Shown piece by piece: positions 7,763 to 16,275 of a stretch of DNA of 43,033 nucleotides. Both the position numbers and the translations under genes were made by a program. Source of the stretch: an uncultured Phascolarctobacterium sp. (GTDB lineage Bacteria > Bacillota > Negativicutes > Acidaminococcales > Acidaminococcaceae); contig UQLS01000016.1 of assembly GCA_900541915.1 (NCBI GenBank), positions 1 through 43,033 of the forward strand, read 5' to 3'. A model generated the notes under the pieces. It made no database searches and had not been told where the DNA came from. It saw only the letters and a list, made by a program, of their open reading frames with translations. Position 1 is the first letter of the stretch. Every line of letters begins with the position of its first letter.

Positions 7763-8653
7763 CTACACTTTCTCACGTACATTTTTGCCTAATAAACCGG
7801 CCGGTTTATACAGCAGAATCAAAATCAGGATGCCAAAAGCTGCAGCATCGCGGAAGGTCGAGGAAATAAAACCGCTGACCATTGCTTCTACTACACCGAG
7901 GATAATACCGCCAATCATAGCACCGGGAATAATACCAATACCGCCAAGTACTGCAGCGACAAAGGCTTTCAAACCAGGCATCATACCCATCAGCGGGTCA
8001 ATAGAGTTGTAGTACACACCTACCAGCACGCCGCCTGCAGCTGCCAGTGCACTGCCCAGTGCAAAGGTCATGGAGATTACTCTGTCGATATTGATGCCCA
8101 TCAGTCTTGCAGCATCGGCATCAAAGGAAACAGCGCGCATTGCTTTACCAGCTTTGGTCTTGTTAACGATATAGGTCAAAACAGCCATAAGGATAATTGC
8201 ACTTACTAAGATAACAATCTGCTGGCTGTTGGCAACCAGAGGACCAAAGTTATAAACGGTCGGAGTAAATACTGCCGGGAAAGTACGCGGCTGCGGAGAT
8301 ACCAGCAGAATCATGCCATATTCCAGGAAGAAGGAAACACCGATAGCAGTAATCAAAATAGCAATACGCGGCGCATTACGCATAGGTTTATAGGCAATAC
8401 GTTCGATAACGATGCCCACCAGCGCTGCGCAGGCCATAGACAGGATAATAGCAGGAATAAAGGAAAGCCCCAGCTGTGTGGTAGCAAAAAAGCCAAAATA
8501 CGCTCCCAGCATGTAGATATCACCGTGAGCAAAATTGATCAGCTTGATAATACCGTAAATCATAGTATATCCCAGCGCAATCAACGCATAAATACTACCT
8601 AATGATATACCGTTTATCAGCTGCTGAAAAAACTGATGAAGTAAGGTATCCAT
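7763..8653 (-). CDS. livH: Branched-chain amino acid ABC transporter permease LivH
   Basis: A 296-aa permease with the LivH motif GSIYALIALGYTMIYGIIKLINFAHGDIYMLGAY at about 18-51 (read in two halves), and the loop KAGKAMRAVSFDADAARLMGINIDRVI near 165. About eight membrane segments are seen. GGAGG lies upstream of the ATG. It is separated from the upstream binding-protein gene by a terminator-like hairpin, which would lower permease expression relative to binding protein. Confidence 0.95.
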   Translation of the reverse strand: MDTLLHQFFQQLINGISLGSIYALIALGYTMIYGIIKLINFAHGDIYMLGAYFGFFATTQLGLSFIPAIILSMACAALVGIVIERIAYKPMRNAPRIAILITAIGVSFFLEYGMILLVSPQPRTFPAVFTPTVYNFGPLVANSQQIVILVSAIILMAVLTYIVNKTKAGKAMRAVSFDADAARLMGINIDRVISMTFALGSALAAAGGVLVGVYYNSIDPLMGMMPGLKAFVAAVLGGIGIIPGAMIGGIILGVVEAMVSGFISSTFRDAAAFGILILILLYKPAGLLGKNVREKV

Positions 8654-8681
8654 AAAAATCCTCCAAAATTTGATTGAATAT

Positions 8682-8715
8682 AAAAGGCTGTTGATTATTA
8701 CAACAACAGCCTTTT
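8682..8715 (-). terminator. Hairpin between binding protein and livH (attenuating terminator)
   Basis: A 12-bp perfect stem (8682-8693 with 8704-8715) ends in CCTTTT on the minus strand. It lies between the binding-protein stop and livH. As livH has no obvious promoter of its own, partial termination or 3-prime end stabilisation of the binding-protein mRNA is likely. Confidence 0.65.
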
Positions 8716-8733
8716 AACTTTACCGAATATTAC

Positions 8734-9912
8734 TCAAGGGTTTACTTTTGTTTTAAAAGTCTGCGCACCATCTACATATTCAATGATAACGGCACTTTTT
8801 ATAGGATTATGCTGCTCATCAAAAACAACGTCACCGGATACACCCTTAAAACCGGAAATCTTGCTCATAGCTTCGGCAATCTTAGCCGGTTCAGCAGATT
8901 TTGCATCTTCAATAGCCTTAGCTACCAGTAATGCAGACTCATAAGCCAGTGCTGCAAAAACATCGGGCTTGGTATTATATTCCTTCTGATATTCCTCAAC
9001 AAACTTCTTGTTCATCTCAGATGCTTCATCAGAAGAATACAAACTGGAGAAGTAAGTGTTGTTCAAAGCAGCTTTACCGGCAATCTCCGGAAGCTTAGCG
9101 CTGTCCCAGCCGTCACCGCCGGCAATAGGAACATTTATACCTAATTCACGTGCCTGTTTAATAATCAGGCCAACTTCCTGATAATAGCCAGGAATGTAGA
9201 TGAAATCAGGATTTGCAACTTTAATCTTAGTTAAAGTAGATTTAAAATCTGTATCTTTCTGCAAAAAGGCTTCTTCGATAACTACGCTTCCGCCTTTATT
9301 AGCAAAGTTTTCTGTAAAGAATTTTGCCAGACCTTTAGAATAATCACTGGTATTATCTACCAATACGGCTGCTTTTCTTACCCCCAGATCATTATAAGCA
9401 AAAGATGCCATTACTGTACCTTGGAACGGGTCAATAAAGCAGGCTCTGTAATTGTATGCTCTCGTCTTGCCATCAGCAGGATTTACTGTGATATCTGGAT
9501 TAGTACCCATAGGAGTTATACCCAGTACCTTAGCACCGTTGTTGATAGCTGACGCTGCTATTACCGCCGAAGACTGATTCGGTCCGATAACAGCTGCTAC
9601 CCCATCCTGTGAGATAAGTTTCTGCATACCATTGGTAGCTTCAGAAGCTTCCGATTTAGTATCGGCAACTACCAGTTCCAGCTTTTTACCGCCCAAAACA
9701 CCGCCTTTGGCATTGATATCTTTAAATGCCAGGTCGATACCGTTTTTAGACGAAATACCGAAGCTTGCACTGCCGCCGGTCATCTCAAGCAAGCCGCCGA
9801 CCTTTACGGTCTTATCAGCTCCGCCGGAATCTGAGCCGCCGCAGCCGCTGGTAAGTGCTGCAAAAACCATACCTGCTGCCAGCAATGATAGTAATTTGGT
9901 CCCTCTTTTCAT
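8734..9912 (-). CDS. livK: Branched-chain amino acid binding lipoprotein, second paralogue
   Basis: A 392-aa substrate-binding protein of the Peripla_BP_6 (Leu/Ile/Val-binding) family. The lipobox LTSGC gives a lipidated cysteine near residue 24. The mature start reads KTVKVGGLLEMTGGSASFG; later GPNQSSAVIAAS and AALAYESALLVAKAI match the family. It is the binding protein closest to livHMGF. It is clearly paralogous to the gene at 10052-11227, with co-linear motifs including ACFIDPFQGTVMASFA and DNTSDYSKGLAKFF. The exact ligand among branched-chain or related amino acids is not determinable. Confidence 0.93.
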   Translation of the reverse strand: MKRGTKLLSLLAAGMVFAALTSGCGGSDSGGADKTVKVGGLLEMTGGSASFGISSKNGIDLAFKDINAKGGVLGGKKLELVVADTKSEASEATNGMQKLISQDGVAAVIGPNQSSAVIAASAINNGAKVLGITPMGTNPDITVNPADGKTRAYNYRACFIDPFQGTVMASFAYNDLGVRKAAVLVDNTSDYSKGLAKFFTENFANKGGSVVIEEAFLQKDTDFKSTLTKIKVANPDFIYIPGYYQEVGLIIKQARELGINVPIAGGDGWDSAKLPEIAGKAALNNTYFSSLYSSDEASEMNKKFVEEYQKEYNTKPDVFAALAYESALLVAKAIEDAKSAEPAKIAEAMSKISGFKGVSGDVVFDEQHNPIKSAVIIEYVDGAQTFKTKVNP

Positions 9913-9940
9913 GATTTATTCCCCCTCAAAAAAATTTATT

Positions 9941-9971
9941 AAAAAAGGCATGATTGGAACATGCCTTTTTT
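9941..9971 (-). terminator. Terminator between the two binding-protein genes
   Basis: A 12-bp stem (9941-9952 with 9960-9971) carries A6 and T6 ends, with further T-rich sequence on the minus strand. It should end most transcripts of the upstream binding-protein gene. Confidence 0.75.
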
Positions 9972-10051
9972 ACCAAGTATAAATTTAATCAAATAAATCA
10001 GAAATTTGTTCTCTACATCTCTGTGTTAAGCTTGTTTTTTATATTTTATGC

Positions 10052-11227
10052 TTACAGAGTAATTTTTTCTTTAAAGGTCGGTACGCCATTTTCCAGAGAC
10101 AGAATCAGAGCGCCCATAATCGGGTTGTGGTTTTCATCAAAGGTAATCTTACCGCTTGCAACCGGCAGGTCTTTGGTTTCAGCAATTGCTTTTGCCAAAG
10201 CGGTACCATCGGTGGTGCCTGCACGTTTCATAGCGTCAGCCAGAATCAAGCCGGCATTGTAACCTTGCATTGCGAAGATATCAGGATCTTTCTGATATTT
10301 TTCTTTGTATGCTTTAATGAAGTTTTGTACAGAAGGATCGGTATCTTGAGCAGAGAATGCACTTACATAGTAGCAGTTTTTCAAAGCATCTTTACCAGCA
10401 ATTTCAGCCAGTTTCGGGCTTTCCCAACCGTCACTGCCCAGCATCGGTACATTCAGGCCGATTTCACGAGCTTGTTTAATAATCTTGGAAACTTCTTCAT
10501 AGTAACCAGGAACATAGATAGCATCCGGGTTGCTTGCTTTAATCTTGGTCAGCGCAGCTTTGAAGTCAAGGTCTTTGGAGAGGAATGCTTCTTTAGCTAC
10601 GATAGTGCCGCCTTTGCCTTCCAGAGTTTTTTGGAATACATCAGCCAGACCTTTGGAATAATCGCTGGAAGAGTCAAACAGGATTGCAACATTTTTTACC
10701 TGCAAAGTTTTGTTGGCAAATTCTGCCATTACCTGACCTTGGAACGGGTCAATGAAGCATGCACGGAACATGAAGGGTTTTACTTTGCCGTCATTTTCAA
10801 CAGTGATGCCAGGTGCGGTAGCACTCGGTGCAATTTGCGGAATTTTGTTGCCTGCAGTAATCGGTGCAGAAGCTGCTACGCAGCCGCTGGTTGCAGGACC
10901 AACAACTGCAACTACTTTATCCTGGGTAACCAGTTTGGTAACTGCATTGCCTGCTTCAGAAGGCTCGGATTTGTTATCGCTTTCAACAACGGTAATCTTT
11001 TTACCATTGATACCGCCTTTAGCGTTAACTTCGTCTACTGCCATTTTGAAACCGGACAGAATGGATTTACCATAGTTAGCAACGTTACCGGTTAATTCGA
11101 AGGAGGCACCTACTTTAATGGTATCTCCAGAAGCAGCTTCTTTTTTATCGCCGCCGCAGCCGCTTACAACGGAGGCAAAGACCATAGCTGCCAATGCAGC
11201 GCTAGCCAGTTTTTTCCAACTTTTCAT
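10052..11227 (-). CDS. livK: Branched-chain amino acid binding lipoprotein, first paralogue
   Basis: A 391-aa Peripla_BP_6 family lipoprotein with lipobox VVSGC (cysteine near residue 24), mature motif DTIKVGASFELTGNVANYG, then GPATSGCVAASAPITAGNKIPQIAPSATAPGITV. It resembles its neighbour throughout, so the pair arose by tandem duplication. It is transcribed first from a strong promoter at 11315-11344 and has its own terminator, suggesting it is the most abundant product of the locus. Differences in the ligand-binding loop after GPxxSxxxAA suggest different ligand preference, which is inference. Confidence 0.93.
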   Translation of the reverse strand: MKSWKKLASAALAAMVFASVVSGCGGDKKEAASGDTIKVGASFELTGNVANYGKSILSGFKMAVDEVNAKGGINGKKITVVESDNKSEPSEAGNAVTKLVTQDKVVAVVGPATSGCVAASAPITAGNKIPQIAPSATAPGITVENDGKVKPFMFRACFIDPFQGQVMAEFANKTLQVKNVAILFDSSSDYSKGLADVFQKTLEGKGGTIVAKEAFLSKDLDFKAALTKIKASNPDAIYVPGYYEEVSKIIKQAREIGLNVPMLGSDGWESPKLAEIAGKDALKNCYYVSAFSAQDTDPSVQNFIKAYKEKYQKDPDIFAMQGYNAGLILADAMKRAGTTDGTALAKAIAETKDLPVASGKITFDENHNPIMGALILSLENGVPTFKEKITL

Positions 11228-11538
11228 CTTTCTTTCCCCTTTTCTTTTTCTTTTTAACGTTCATTATCAAATGGTTTTTATCTTCCTCTGCCATTATGAT
11301 AACTTATGTGCTTCATTATACCTATAACTTAATACTTTTGTCAATATTTGTTCTAGTTTTTTTATTTTTTCATTCTTAATAACTGTAAAATTGCAACTTT
11401 TTTAATGTTTTTCTATTTTTTGTATTTTTATTTATTCTTTTTGTATTCTATATATGTACTTTACTCCTTTTGTGTATACTGGCGGCAGCTGTCATTTTAT
11501 TGTATAATAAAGTGTATTTATAAGTTGAGGTAAACAAT
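11228..11538. other. AT-rich divergent intergenic region
   Basis: A 311-base gap between the binding-protein gene (-) and the small membrane-protein gene (+). It holds the minus-strand promoter listed separately. On the plus strand there is a TATAAT at 11503-11508 with no good -35, and T-rich runs around 11345-11460. I see no RNA gene or small ORF with a convincing start in it. Confidence 0.6.
11315..11344 (-). promoter_or_regulatory. Strong promoter of the liv locus
   Basis: On the minus strand perfect TTGACA (11344-11339) and perfect TATAAT (11320-11315) with an 18-base spacer. It would give a leader of about 80 bases before the binding-protein gene. Confidence 0.75.
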
Positions 11539-11952
11539 ATGAATTTTTTAGCACTATTTTTTATCTGTATTAAAATGTATGCATTTCTTAACACCAGAGA
11601 GCTGGCCTATTTCATTCACAATTTTTCTCTGATGCTGCAGGCCAGACGCCGTAACCCAAAAATTAAGCAGGTTGTCATCATGGATAAGGGTTCCATGTTT
11701 ATGGCCTTTTATTTTCTGGCGGATATCCTCTTCCTTGTTTTCTGCATTATTCTGATGTTTGATGATGCAACCTGGCAGCCCGGTTGCCTGCTGCTGATTA
11801 TCTCTGCTATGGAATCTTATGCCATGCATTCTCACATCAGTGGAACATACGTTATTGACAAGCTCGGCTTCACCTACCCACAAATCTGGTTTAAGTATCT
11901 TATGAGCGGTCAGACACTCTTCATTCTCTTAAATCTTTTTCAAACCTTATGA
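11539..11952 (+). CDS. Small integral membrane protein of unknown function
   Basis: A 137-aa protein that I do not recognise. It has about four hydrophobic segments (about 1-17, 54-74, 80-94, 119-136) around a short basic loop QARRRNPKIKQ near 34-44. GAGGT lies eight bases upstream of the ATG and a strong terminator follows the stop, so it is a real single-gene unit. It is on the plus strand, head-on to replication from the origin, unlike most neighbours. No catalytic motif is seen. Confidence 0.7.
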   Translation: MNFLALFFICIKMYAFLNTRELAYFIHNFSLMLQARRRNPKIKQVVIMDKGSMFMAFYFLADILFLVFCIILMFDDATWQPGCLLLIISAMESYAMHSHISGTYVIDKLGFTYPQIWFKYLMSGQTLFILLNLFQTL

Positions 11953-11960
11953 AAATAATA

Positions 11961-11999
11961 AAAAGACAGTTCCGAAAATCTTCGGAACTGTCTTTTTTA
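11961..11999 (+). terminator. Terminator after the small membrane protein
   Basis: A perfect 15-bp stem (11961-11975 with 11982-11996) is followed by T-rich sequence. It lies nine bases past the stop. Confidence 0.85.
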
Positions 12000-12114
12000 T
12001 TTACTCGCTTTTATTATTGCCATATTTTACTTATAAGCGTTTTTATTTTCTTACGTATATATTTATACCTAATTTCTAAAAAATCCTTTTAGAAAGCATT
12101 TAAACGCATGACTT

Positions 12115-12600
12115 TTACAGCAGCTTTTTTTCTTCCTCAGCTAATACATAGGAAGATTTTCCGCCTTTAACATCTTTGGCGTAGCAACGGTTATCTTCAC
12201 GTCCATAAATACTGGTCAGGATAATACCATCATTATTTTCATCCGCCAGTAATATCGAATAACTCATTTCTCCACCCATAGCATCAAAAGCATCATATCT
12301 CTCCATCTTTACTTTCTGAATACAGCCTTTAACCTGTTCACGCAGCTGTCCATGCTTTTGCTGCAGCTGCTGCAGTTCTGCCTGTGTTTTTTCCAGTTCC
12401 TGCAGCGTCCTGGTCAGCACCTGATCTATATTTGCTTCACTGCCTTTAGTGAAATAATCATATTTATCCTGCATTACTGTCAGTTTCTTACGTGTCGTTA
12501 CCAGCATTACCAGCAATATAAAAATTACCACAGCTAATAATACCGTTATTATAAAAATATGCTGTCCTGCCAGCAAATTAAGTTCTTCCACTTCGTTCAT
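12115..12600 (-). CDS. DUF4446 family membrane-anchored protein
   Basis: A 161-aa protein with one N-terminal membrane helix (about 14-34), a coiled-coil-like Gln/Glu-rich segment (about 60-90), and the DUF4446 C-terminal domain. The latter is recognised by MERYDAFDAMGGEMSYSILLADENNDG and SIYGREDNRCYAKDVKGGKSSY. The family commonly follows parB in Firmicutes, as here. Its function is unknown. The ATG directly abuts AGAGGG, so translation could instead begin at the in-frame GTG at 12591. Confidence 0.85.
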   Translation of the reverse strand: MNEVEELNLLAGQHIFIITVLLAVVIFILLVMLVTTRKKLTVMQDKYDYFTKGSEANIDQVLTRTLQELEKTQAELQQLQQKHGQLREQVKGCIQKVKMERYDAFDAMGGEMSYSILLADENNDGIILTSIYGREDNRCYAKDVKGGKSSYVLAEEEKKLL

Positions 12601-12609
12601 CCCTCTTAT

Positions 12610-13305
12610 CTATCTAAAATATGTTCCTATAATAGCAGCTGTAACAATCCCGGGCAGCATATTACTGATTCTTATTTTAGTTACATTCAGCATATTAGTA
12701 CCGATAGCCATAATCATTACTCCGCCAGCCGCAGTAATCTCTGTCAGCACGCCTCCGGCAATAAAAGGCTCCAAAAAACCTGCTAATGCCGTTATTGCTC
12801 CCTGATAGATACCAACGCTGACAGCAGAAAACATTACGCCTATACCAAGATTAGCACTTAAAACAACAGAAATAATTCCATCAAGTGTTGCTTTAGCAAA
12901 CAGCGTCGTATGGTCTCCTGCCAGTCCGTCCTGAATACTACCTACCACTGCCATAGCACCAATACAAAATAAAAGTGTAGCAGAAACAAAGCCTTCGGCA
13001 ATTCTTTTCGCTGCGCCTTCTTCTTTGCCGGCAACCTTACTGCCAACCCATTTGCCCAGCTCATTAAGTCTGTCTTCAATACCGATGGCTTCGCCAATAA
13101 TGGCACCGGAAGCCAGGCTGACTATAGTAATAATAATATTAGCCGTACCCAAGGCCATTTGCAAACCTATGACAAAAATGCACAAAGCAATACCGCTCAT
13201 CATCGTCTGCTGCCACTTTTCCGGCAGACCGCGTTTTACCAGCAGACCTACTAAAGCACCTGCTGCTATAGCCGCCACATTAACGACAGTTCCTAAGCCT
13301 GCCAT
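12610..13305 (-). CDS. DUF554 family membrane protein
   Basis: A 231-aa multi-spanning membrane protein of the DUF554/YdfK family, starting with GTVVNVAAIAAGALVGLLVKRGLP and carrying GIALCIFVIGLQMALG. Seven or so hydrophobic segments are visible. The family is widespread in anaerobes and suspected to be transporters, but no substrate is established. GGAGGGG lies six bases upstream of the ATG. It sits between parB and the DUF4446 gene in the same direction. Confidence 0.9.
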   Translation of the reverse strand: MAGLGTVVNVAAIAAGALVGLLVKRGLPEKWQQTMMSGIALCIFVIGLQMALGTANIIITIVSLASGAIIGEAIGIEDRLNELGKWVGSKVAGKEEGAAKRIAEGFVSATLLFCIGAMAVVGSIQDGLAGDHTTLFAKATLDGIISVVLSANLGIGVMFSAVSVGIYQGAITALAGFLEPFIAGGVLTEITAAGGVMIMAIGTNMLNVTKIRISNMLPGIVTAAIIGTYFR

Positions 13306-13329
13306 TTATACCCCTCCAAAATATCCGGC

Positions 13330-14310
13330 TCAGACATTAAGCAAAGTCGGTTTTGCTGCTGCAGGCTGCTCTTTTCTTTCCTGCAGTGCTTCATAAATCC
13401 TTGCTAAATCTTCTTCCGAATAATACTCTATTTCAATTACACCGCCTTTATTACGTGCTTTGGGCATTACGGTAACCTTAGTTCCCAAAAGCTCAATCAG
13501 ACGATTTTCAAAATCAGTGCAGAAAACATCCTTTTCCGGAGTCTTATCCTTTTTTTCAGCAGTTTTAGCTTCTTTATCCTGCAAGGCAGTTACTACTTCT
13601 CTTACAACTTTTACCTGCTGTCCGTCTTTCAGCTTTCTCACTACGTCTTCAATAATACGGGCACTCCAGCCGTTGGCTATAATTGCTTCCGCTACTTCCA
13701 GCTGCTGTTTTTCCGGTAAGCCAACCAGCTGTTTAGCCTGGCCCATGCTCAGAACATTATTGCTGATGTAATCCTGTACCTTCTGTGCCAGATTAAGCAG
13801 ACGCAGAATATTAGTTACAGCAGTACGACTGCGTCCTACTTTGGCAGCAGCCTGTTCCTGTGTCAGATTGCATTCCTGCATCAACTGTCTGATGCCCTGC
13901 GCTTCTTCAATAGGATTCAGATCATGGCGTTGGATATTCTCTACCAAAGCAATCTCCATCATCTGCGTATCAGTATATTCACGCACCAGCACCGGTACTT
14001 TCTTTATACCCGCCAGTTTAGCTGCGCGCAGACGGCGTTCACCTGCTACAAGCTCCAGCTTTTTGCCTTTCTTACGTACTACCAGCGGCTGCACTACACC
14101 GTATTCACGAATGGAATCAGCCAGCTCCTGTAATTTTTCTTCATCAAAAATACGGCGCGGCTGATAAGGATTGGCAGTAATATCTTTCAGCTCTGCTTCC
14201 TGTGCAGCTTTTTCTTCCTGCTGTTTTTCTTTTTCAGGTTCGGCAATAGGGCTGGGATTTTCTCCAAAAATTGCGCCCAAGCCTTTACCCAGACCGCCCT
14301 TTTTATTCAT
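13330..14310 (-). CDS. parB: Chromosome-partitioning protein ParB (Spo0J)
   Basis: A 326-aa ParB that loads at parS sites as a CTP-dependent clamp and recruits SMC. The N-terminal GGLGKGLGAIFG (ParA-stimulating tail) is followed by the CTPase region NPYQPRRIFDEEKLQELADSI and GERRLRAAKLAG. The HTH region reads LTQEQAAAKVGRSRTAVTNILRLL, the ParB rather than the Noc type. A Lys/Glu-rich linker (about 225-260) leads to the dimerisation domain. ATG 14310 is chosen since GAGGTG lies seven bases upstream; it overlaps the parA end by 8 bases. Three perfect parS sites are within 3.5 kb. Confidence 0.97.
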   Translation of the reverse strand: MNKKGGLGKGLGAIFGENPSPIAEPEKEKQQEEKAAQEAELKDITANPYQPRRIFDEEKLQELADSIREYGVVQPLVVRKKGKKLELVAGERRLRAAKLAGIKKVPVLVREYTDTQMMEIALVENIQRHDLNPIEEAQGIRQLMQECNLTQEQAAAKVGRSRTAVTNILRLLNLAQKVQDYISNNVLSMGQAKQLVGLPEKQQLEVAEAIIANGWSARIIEDVVRKLKDGQQVKVVREVVTALQDKEAKTAEKKDKTPEKDVFCTDFENRLIELLGTKVTVMPKARNKGGVIEIEYYSEEDLARIYEALQERKEQPAAAKPTLLNV

Positions 14311-15064
14311 CACCAATCACCTCACGTGCTAATTCCATATATACCTGCGCACCTTTAGATTTAGCATCATAATCAATAACCGGCTGTCCATGGCTCGGCG
14401 CTTCACTTAAACGAACATTACGAGGAATAATCGTCTGATACATTTTCGTAGTAAAATACTTTTTAACTTCCTCTACTACATCCTGCGCCAGATTAGTGCG
14501 GCTGTCAAACATGGTCATAACAACGCCTTCCAGTTTTAAAGCCGGATTCAGATTGCGCTGTACCAGCTGGATAGTATTCATCAGCATGGTAACACCTTCC
14601 AAAGCATAGAACTCACATTGGATTGGTATAATGACAGAACTTGCCGCAGTCAAAGCGTTAATCGTCAAAAGTCCTAAAGACGGAGGACAGTCGATTAATA
14701 CATAATCATACTCATGCTTTACTCTTTCCAAAGAGTTTTTTAAGCGTCCTTCTCTGTTCATCAGAGATACCAGTTCGATTTCTGCACCAGCCAGCTGGAT
14801 AGTTGCCGGTACAAGTGACAAATTATCATAAGCTGTCGCTCTTACCGTTTCCTGCATCGGCACTTCGTTAATCAGATTATCATATACGCATTTTTTTATA
14901 TCACGTTTATCAAAGCCAAAACCACTGGTCGCATTGCCCTGAGGGTCGCTGTCTATTAAAAGCACCTTGCGTCCCAACGCAGCCAGACATGCTGCCAGAT
15001 TGACCGCCGTGGTAGTCTTGCCAACGCCGCCCTTCTGATTGGCAACAGCGATTACTTTTACCAC
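14303..15064 (-). CDS. parA: Chromosome-partitioning ATPase ParA (Soj)
   Basis: A 253-aa ParA/MinD-type ATPase that binds DNA non-specifically in the ATP state and is driven off by ParB. The deviant Walker A KGGVGKTTTAVNLA (about 11-24) and the following LLIDSDPQGNATSG motif are intact. DYVLIDCPPSLGLLTINALTA is the Walker B region. It starts at GTG 15064, six bases after AGAGGTGA. It forms an operon with parB, and a parS site lies 88 bases upstream. Confidence 0.97.
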   Translation of the reverse strand: MVKVIAVANQKGGVGKTTTAVNLAACLAALGRKVLLIDSDPQGNATSGFGFDKRDIKKCVYDNLINEVPMQETVRATAYDNLSLVPATIQLAGAEIELVSLMNREGRLKNSLERVKHEYDYVLIDCPPSLGLLTINALTAASSVIIPIQCEFYALEGVTMLMNTIQLVQRNLNPALKLEGVVMTMFDSRTNLAQDVVEEVKKYFTTKMYQTIIPRNVRLSEAPSHGQPVIDYDAKSKGAQVYMELAREVIGDE

Positions 15065-15151
15065 CTTAATTCACCTCTTGTATAAAATGATGTACTTTTT
15101 ATTTTAGCATATTTTATCTGTTTCTTATACAGCTTTTCCGTAATTTATCTA

Positions 15152-15167
15152 TGTTTCACGTGAAACA
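15152..15167. promoter_or_regulatory. parS site 1
   Basis: TGTTTCACGTGAAACA, a perfect match to the universal parS palindrome bound by ParB. It lies between parA and the nucleotidyltransferase gene, five bases past the latter's stop. Unlike the other two copies it is not inside a longer palindrome. Confidence 0.95.
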
Positions 15168-15171
15168 TTAC

Positions 15172-15846
15172 TTATTTTTTGCTATAAGCAATAATATTAT
15201 TGCCGCTCCATTGCAGCAGCAGGTCACTGTAATCAGTAAGCTGCTCTGCAGTAAGTCTATTCTCCATTTTCAATTTTATTGCCGTTTCTAAAATCTCTTT
15301 ATCCGCACCAATAGCAACATTACTTAACTCGCTATGCTTAGAAACATAAACATGATGTACATGATAATATTTCGCCTGCACTGTAAATACTGCTGTTTTG
15401 TATAATTCTTTTAAAATTGCCTGCTCTTCATCAAAAAGAAAATTATGACAGCAGGCATGATAAATTAAGCAGCTGTTCTGCAGTACCAATTTAGCAGCAG
15501 CTTCATCCGTAACACGGTCTTTAATATAATCAAGATTTCCATATACAGGCACAGTATCAAAATATAACTGCAATAACTCTCCTTCATTCCATGATTTTAA
15601 TATTTCAGCACTGCCGACAAAACCACACAGCTTATCATCATTACCAAAACGCAAAAGCAAGCTTTTATACTGCTGTAAAACTTCCATTGAAAGAGATTTA
15701 AAAATAACAACTAAATCCAAATCACTGTCTGCACTGGCTTCACCTCTCCTATAACTGCCCTGTAAGCCTATACAGCAAATATTATCAGGAAAACTATGCA
15801 ACATTTCATTTGTAAAATTATCCAGCCATTCAGAAAGATTTCGCAT
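15172..15846 (-). CDS. Orphan nucleotidyltransferase (DNA polymerase beta superfamily)
   Basis: A 224-aa protein with the nucleotidyltransferase signature G30-S31 followed by DSDLD at 40-44, in GSYRRGEASADSDLDLVV. These residues coordinate metal and nucleotide in MNT, aminoglycoside adenylyltransferases and related enzymes. The C-terminal half (about 110-224) is helical and rich in His, Tyr and Cys, including YHACCHNFLF and AKYYHVHHVY, and may be a substrate-binding helical domain. No HEPN toxin or antibiotic-resistance partner is adjacent. It may modify a small molecule, RNA or protein; the target is unknown. It sits between two parS sites in the accessory stretch between parA and noc. Confidence 0.75.
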   Translation of the reverse strand: MRNLSEWLDNFTNEMLHSFPDNICCIGLQGSYRRGEASADSDLDLVVIFKSLSMEVLQQYKSLLLRFGNDDKLCGFVGSAEILKSWNEGELLQLYFDTVPVYGNLDYIKDRVTDEAAAKLVLQNSCLIYHACCHNFLFDEEQAILKELYKTAVFTVQAKYYHVHHVYVSKHSELSNVAIGADKEILETAIKLKMENRLTAEQLTDYSDLLLQWSGNNIIAYSKK

Positions 15847-15876
15847 TCTTTATCCTCCTTTGCTCTAAAATCTCAT

Positions 15877-15916
15877 AAGAAAACCCGATGTTTCACGTGA
15901 AACATCGGGTTTATTT
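15877..15916. repeat. 40-bp direct repeat, copy 1, containing parS 2
   Basis: Bases 15877-15916 are identical to 17597-17636. The core 15881-15912 is a perfect 32-bp palindrome with arms reading AAACCCGA and TCGGGTTT around parS (15889-15904). As a hairpin with T-rich flanks it resembles a terminator for the XRE gene, whose stop codon (15911-15913) lies in the repeat. Confidence 0.95.
15889..15904. promoter_or_regulatory. parS site 2
   Basis: Perfect TGTTTCACGTGAAACA at the centre of a 32-bp palindrome (15881-15912) between the nucleotidyltransferase and XRE genes. Confidence 0.95.
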
Positions 15917-16228
15917 CTTTTGCACTTTATTTAACATAAACTCTATTAATTCTTTATATTCTAATGGCAATGAATTAATATCATCTTTTAATTTTAATGC
16001 AGACAAAATATCTTTTACATCATTATTCTTAAAATTTCTGCCAACTAAAAAATCAATAGATACACCAAAATAATCAGCTATTCTTATTAACATATCAATA
16101 TTTGGCTCTCTCTGCCCTCTTTCGTACATACCTAAAGCACTAATTGTTATATTTAAAGCAGCAGCCAAATCTTTTCTGGTGATAAACCTATTTTCTCTAA
16201 GTTCTTGTAACCTTTCTGCAAAAAACAT
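15911..16228 (-). CDS. XRE-family helix-turn-helix regulator
   Basis: A 105-aa repressor-type protein. The N-terminal HTH (about 4-60) reads RLQELRENRFITRKDLAAALNITISALGMYERGQREPNIDMLIRIADYFGVSIDFLVG, seen in pieces: RKDLAAALNITISALGMYERG is the recognition region. The C-terminal 40 residues are a helical tail that could dimerise. Start ATG 16228 has AGGA about ten bases upstream; the reading extended to 16261 adds a hydrophobic stretch not typical of the family. It diverges from the TM2 gene across a 137-base region with repeated half-sites, so it probably represses itself and the TM2/zinc-ribbon pair. Confidence 0.88.
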   Translation of the reverse strand: MFFAERLQELRENRFITRKDLAAALNITISALGMYERGQREPNIDMLIRIADYFGVSIDFLVGRNFKNNDVKDILSALKLKDDINSLPLEYKELIEFMLNKVQKK

Positions 16229-16275
16229 TATAAAAATATCCTTTTTTATAAATATTATCATATTTATAAAAAAAC

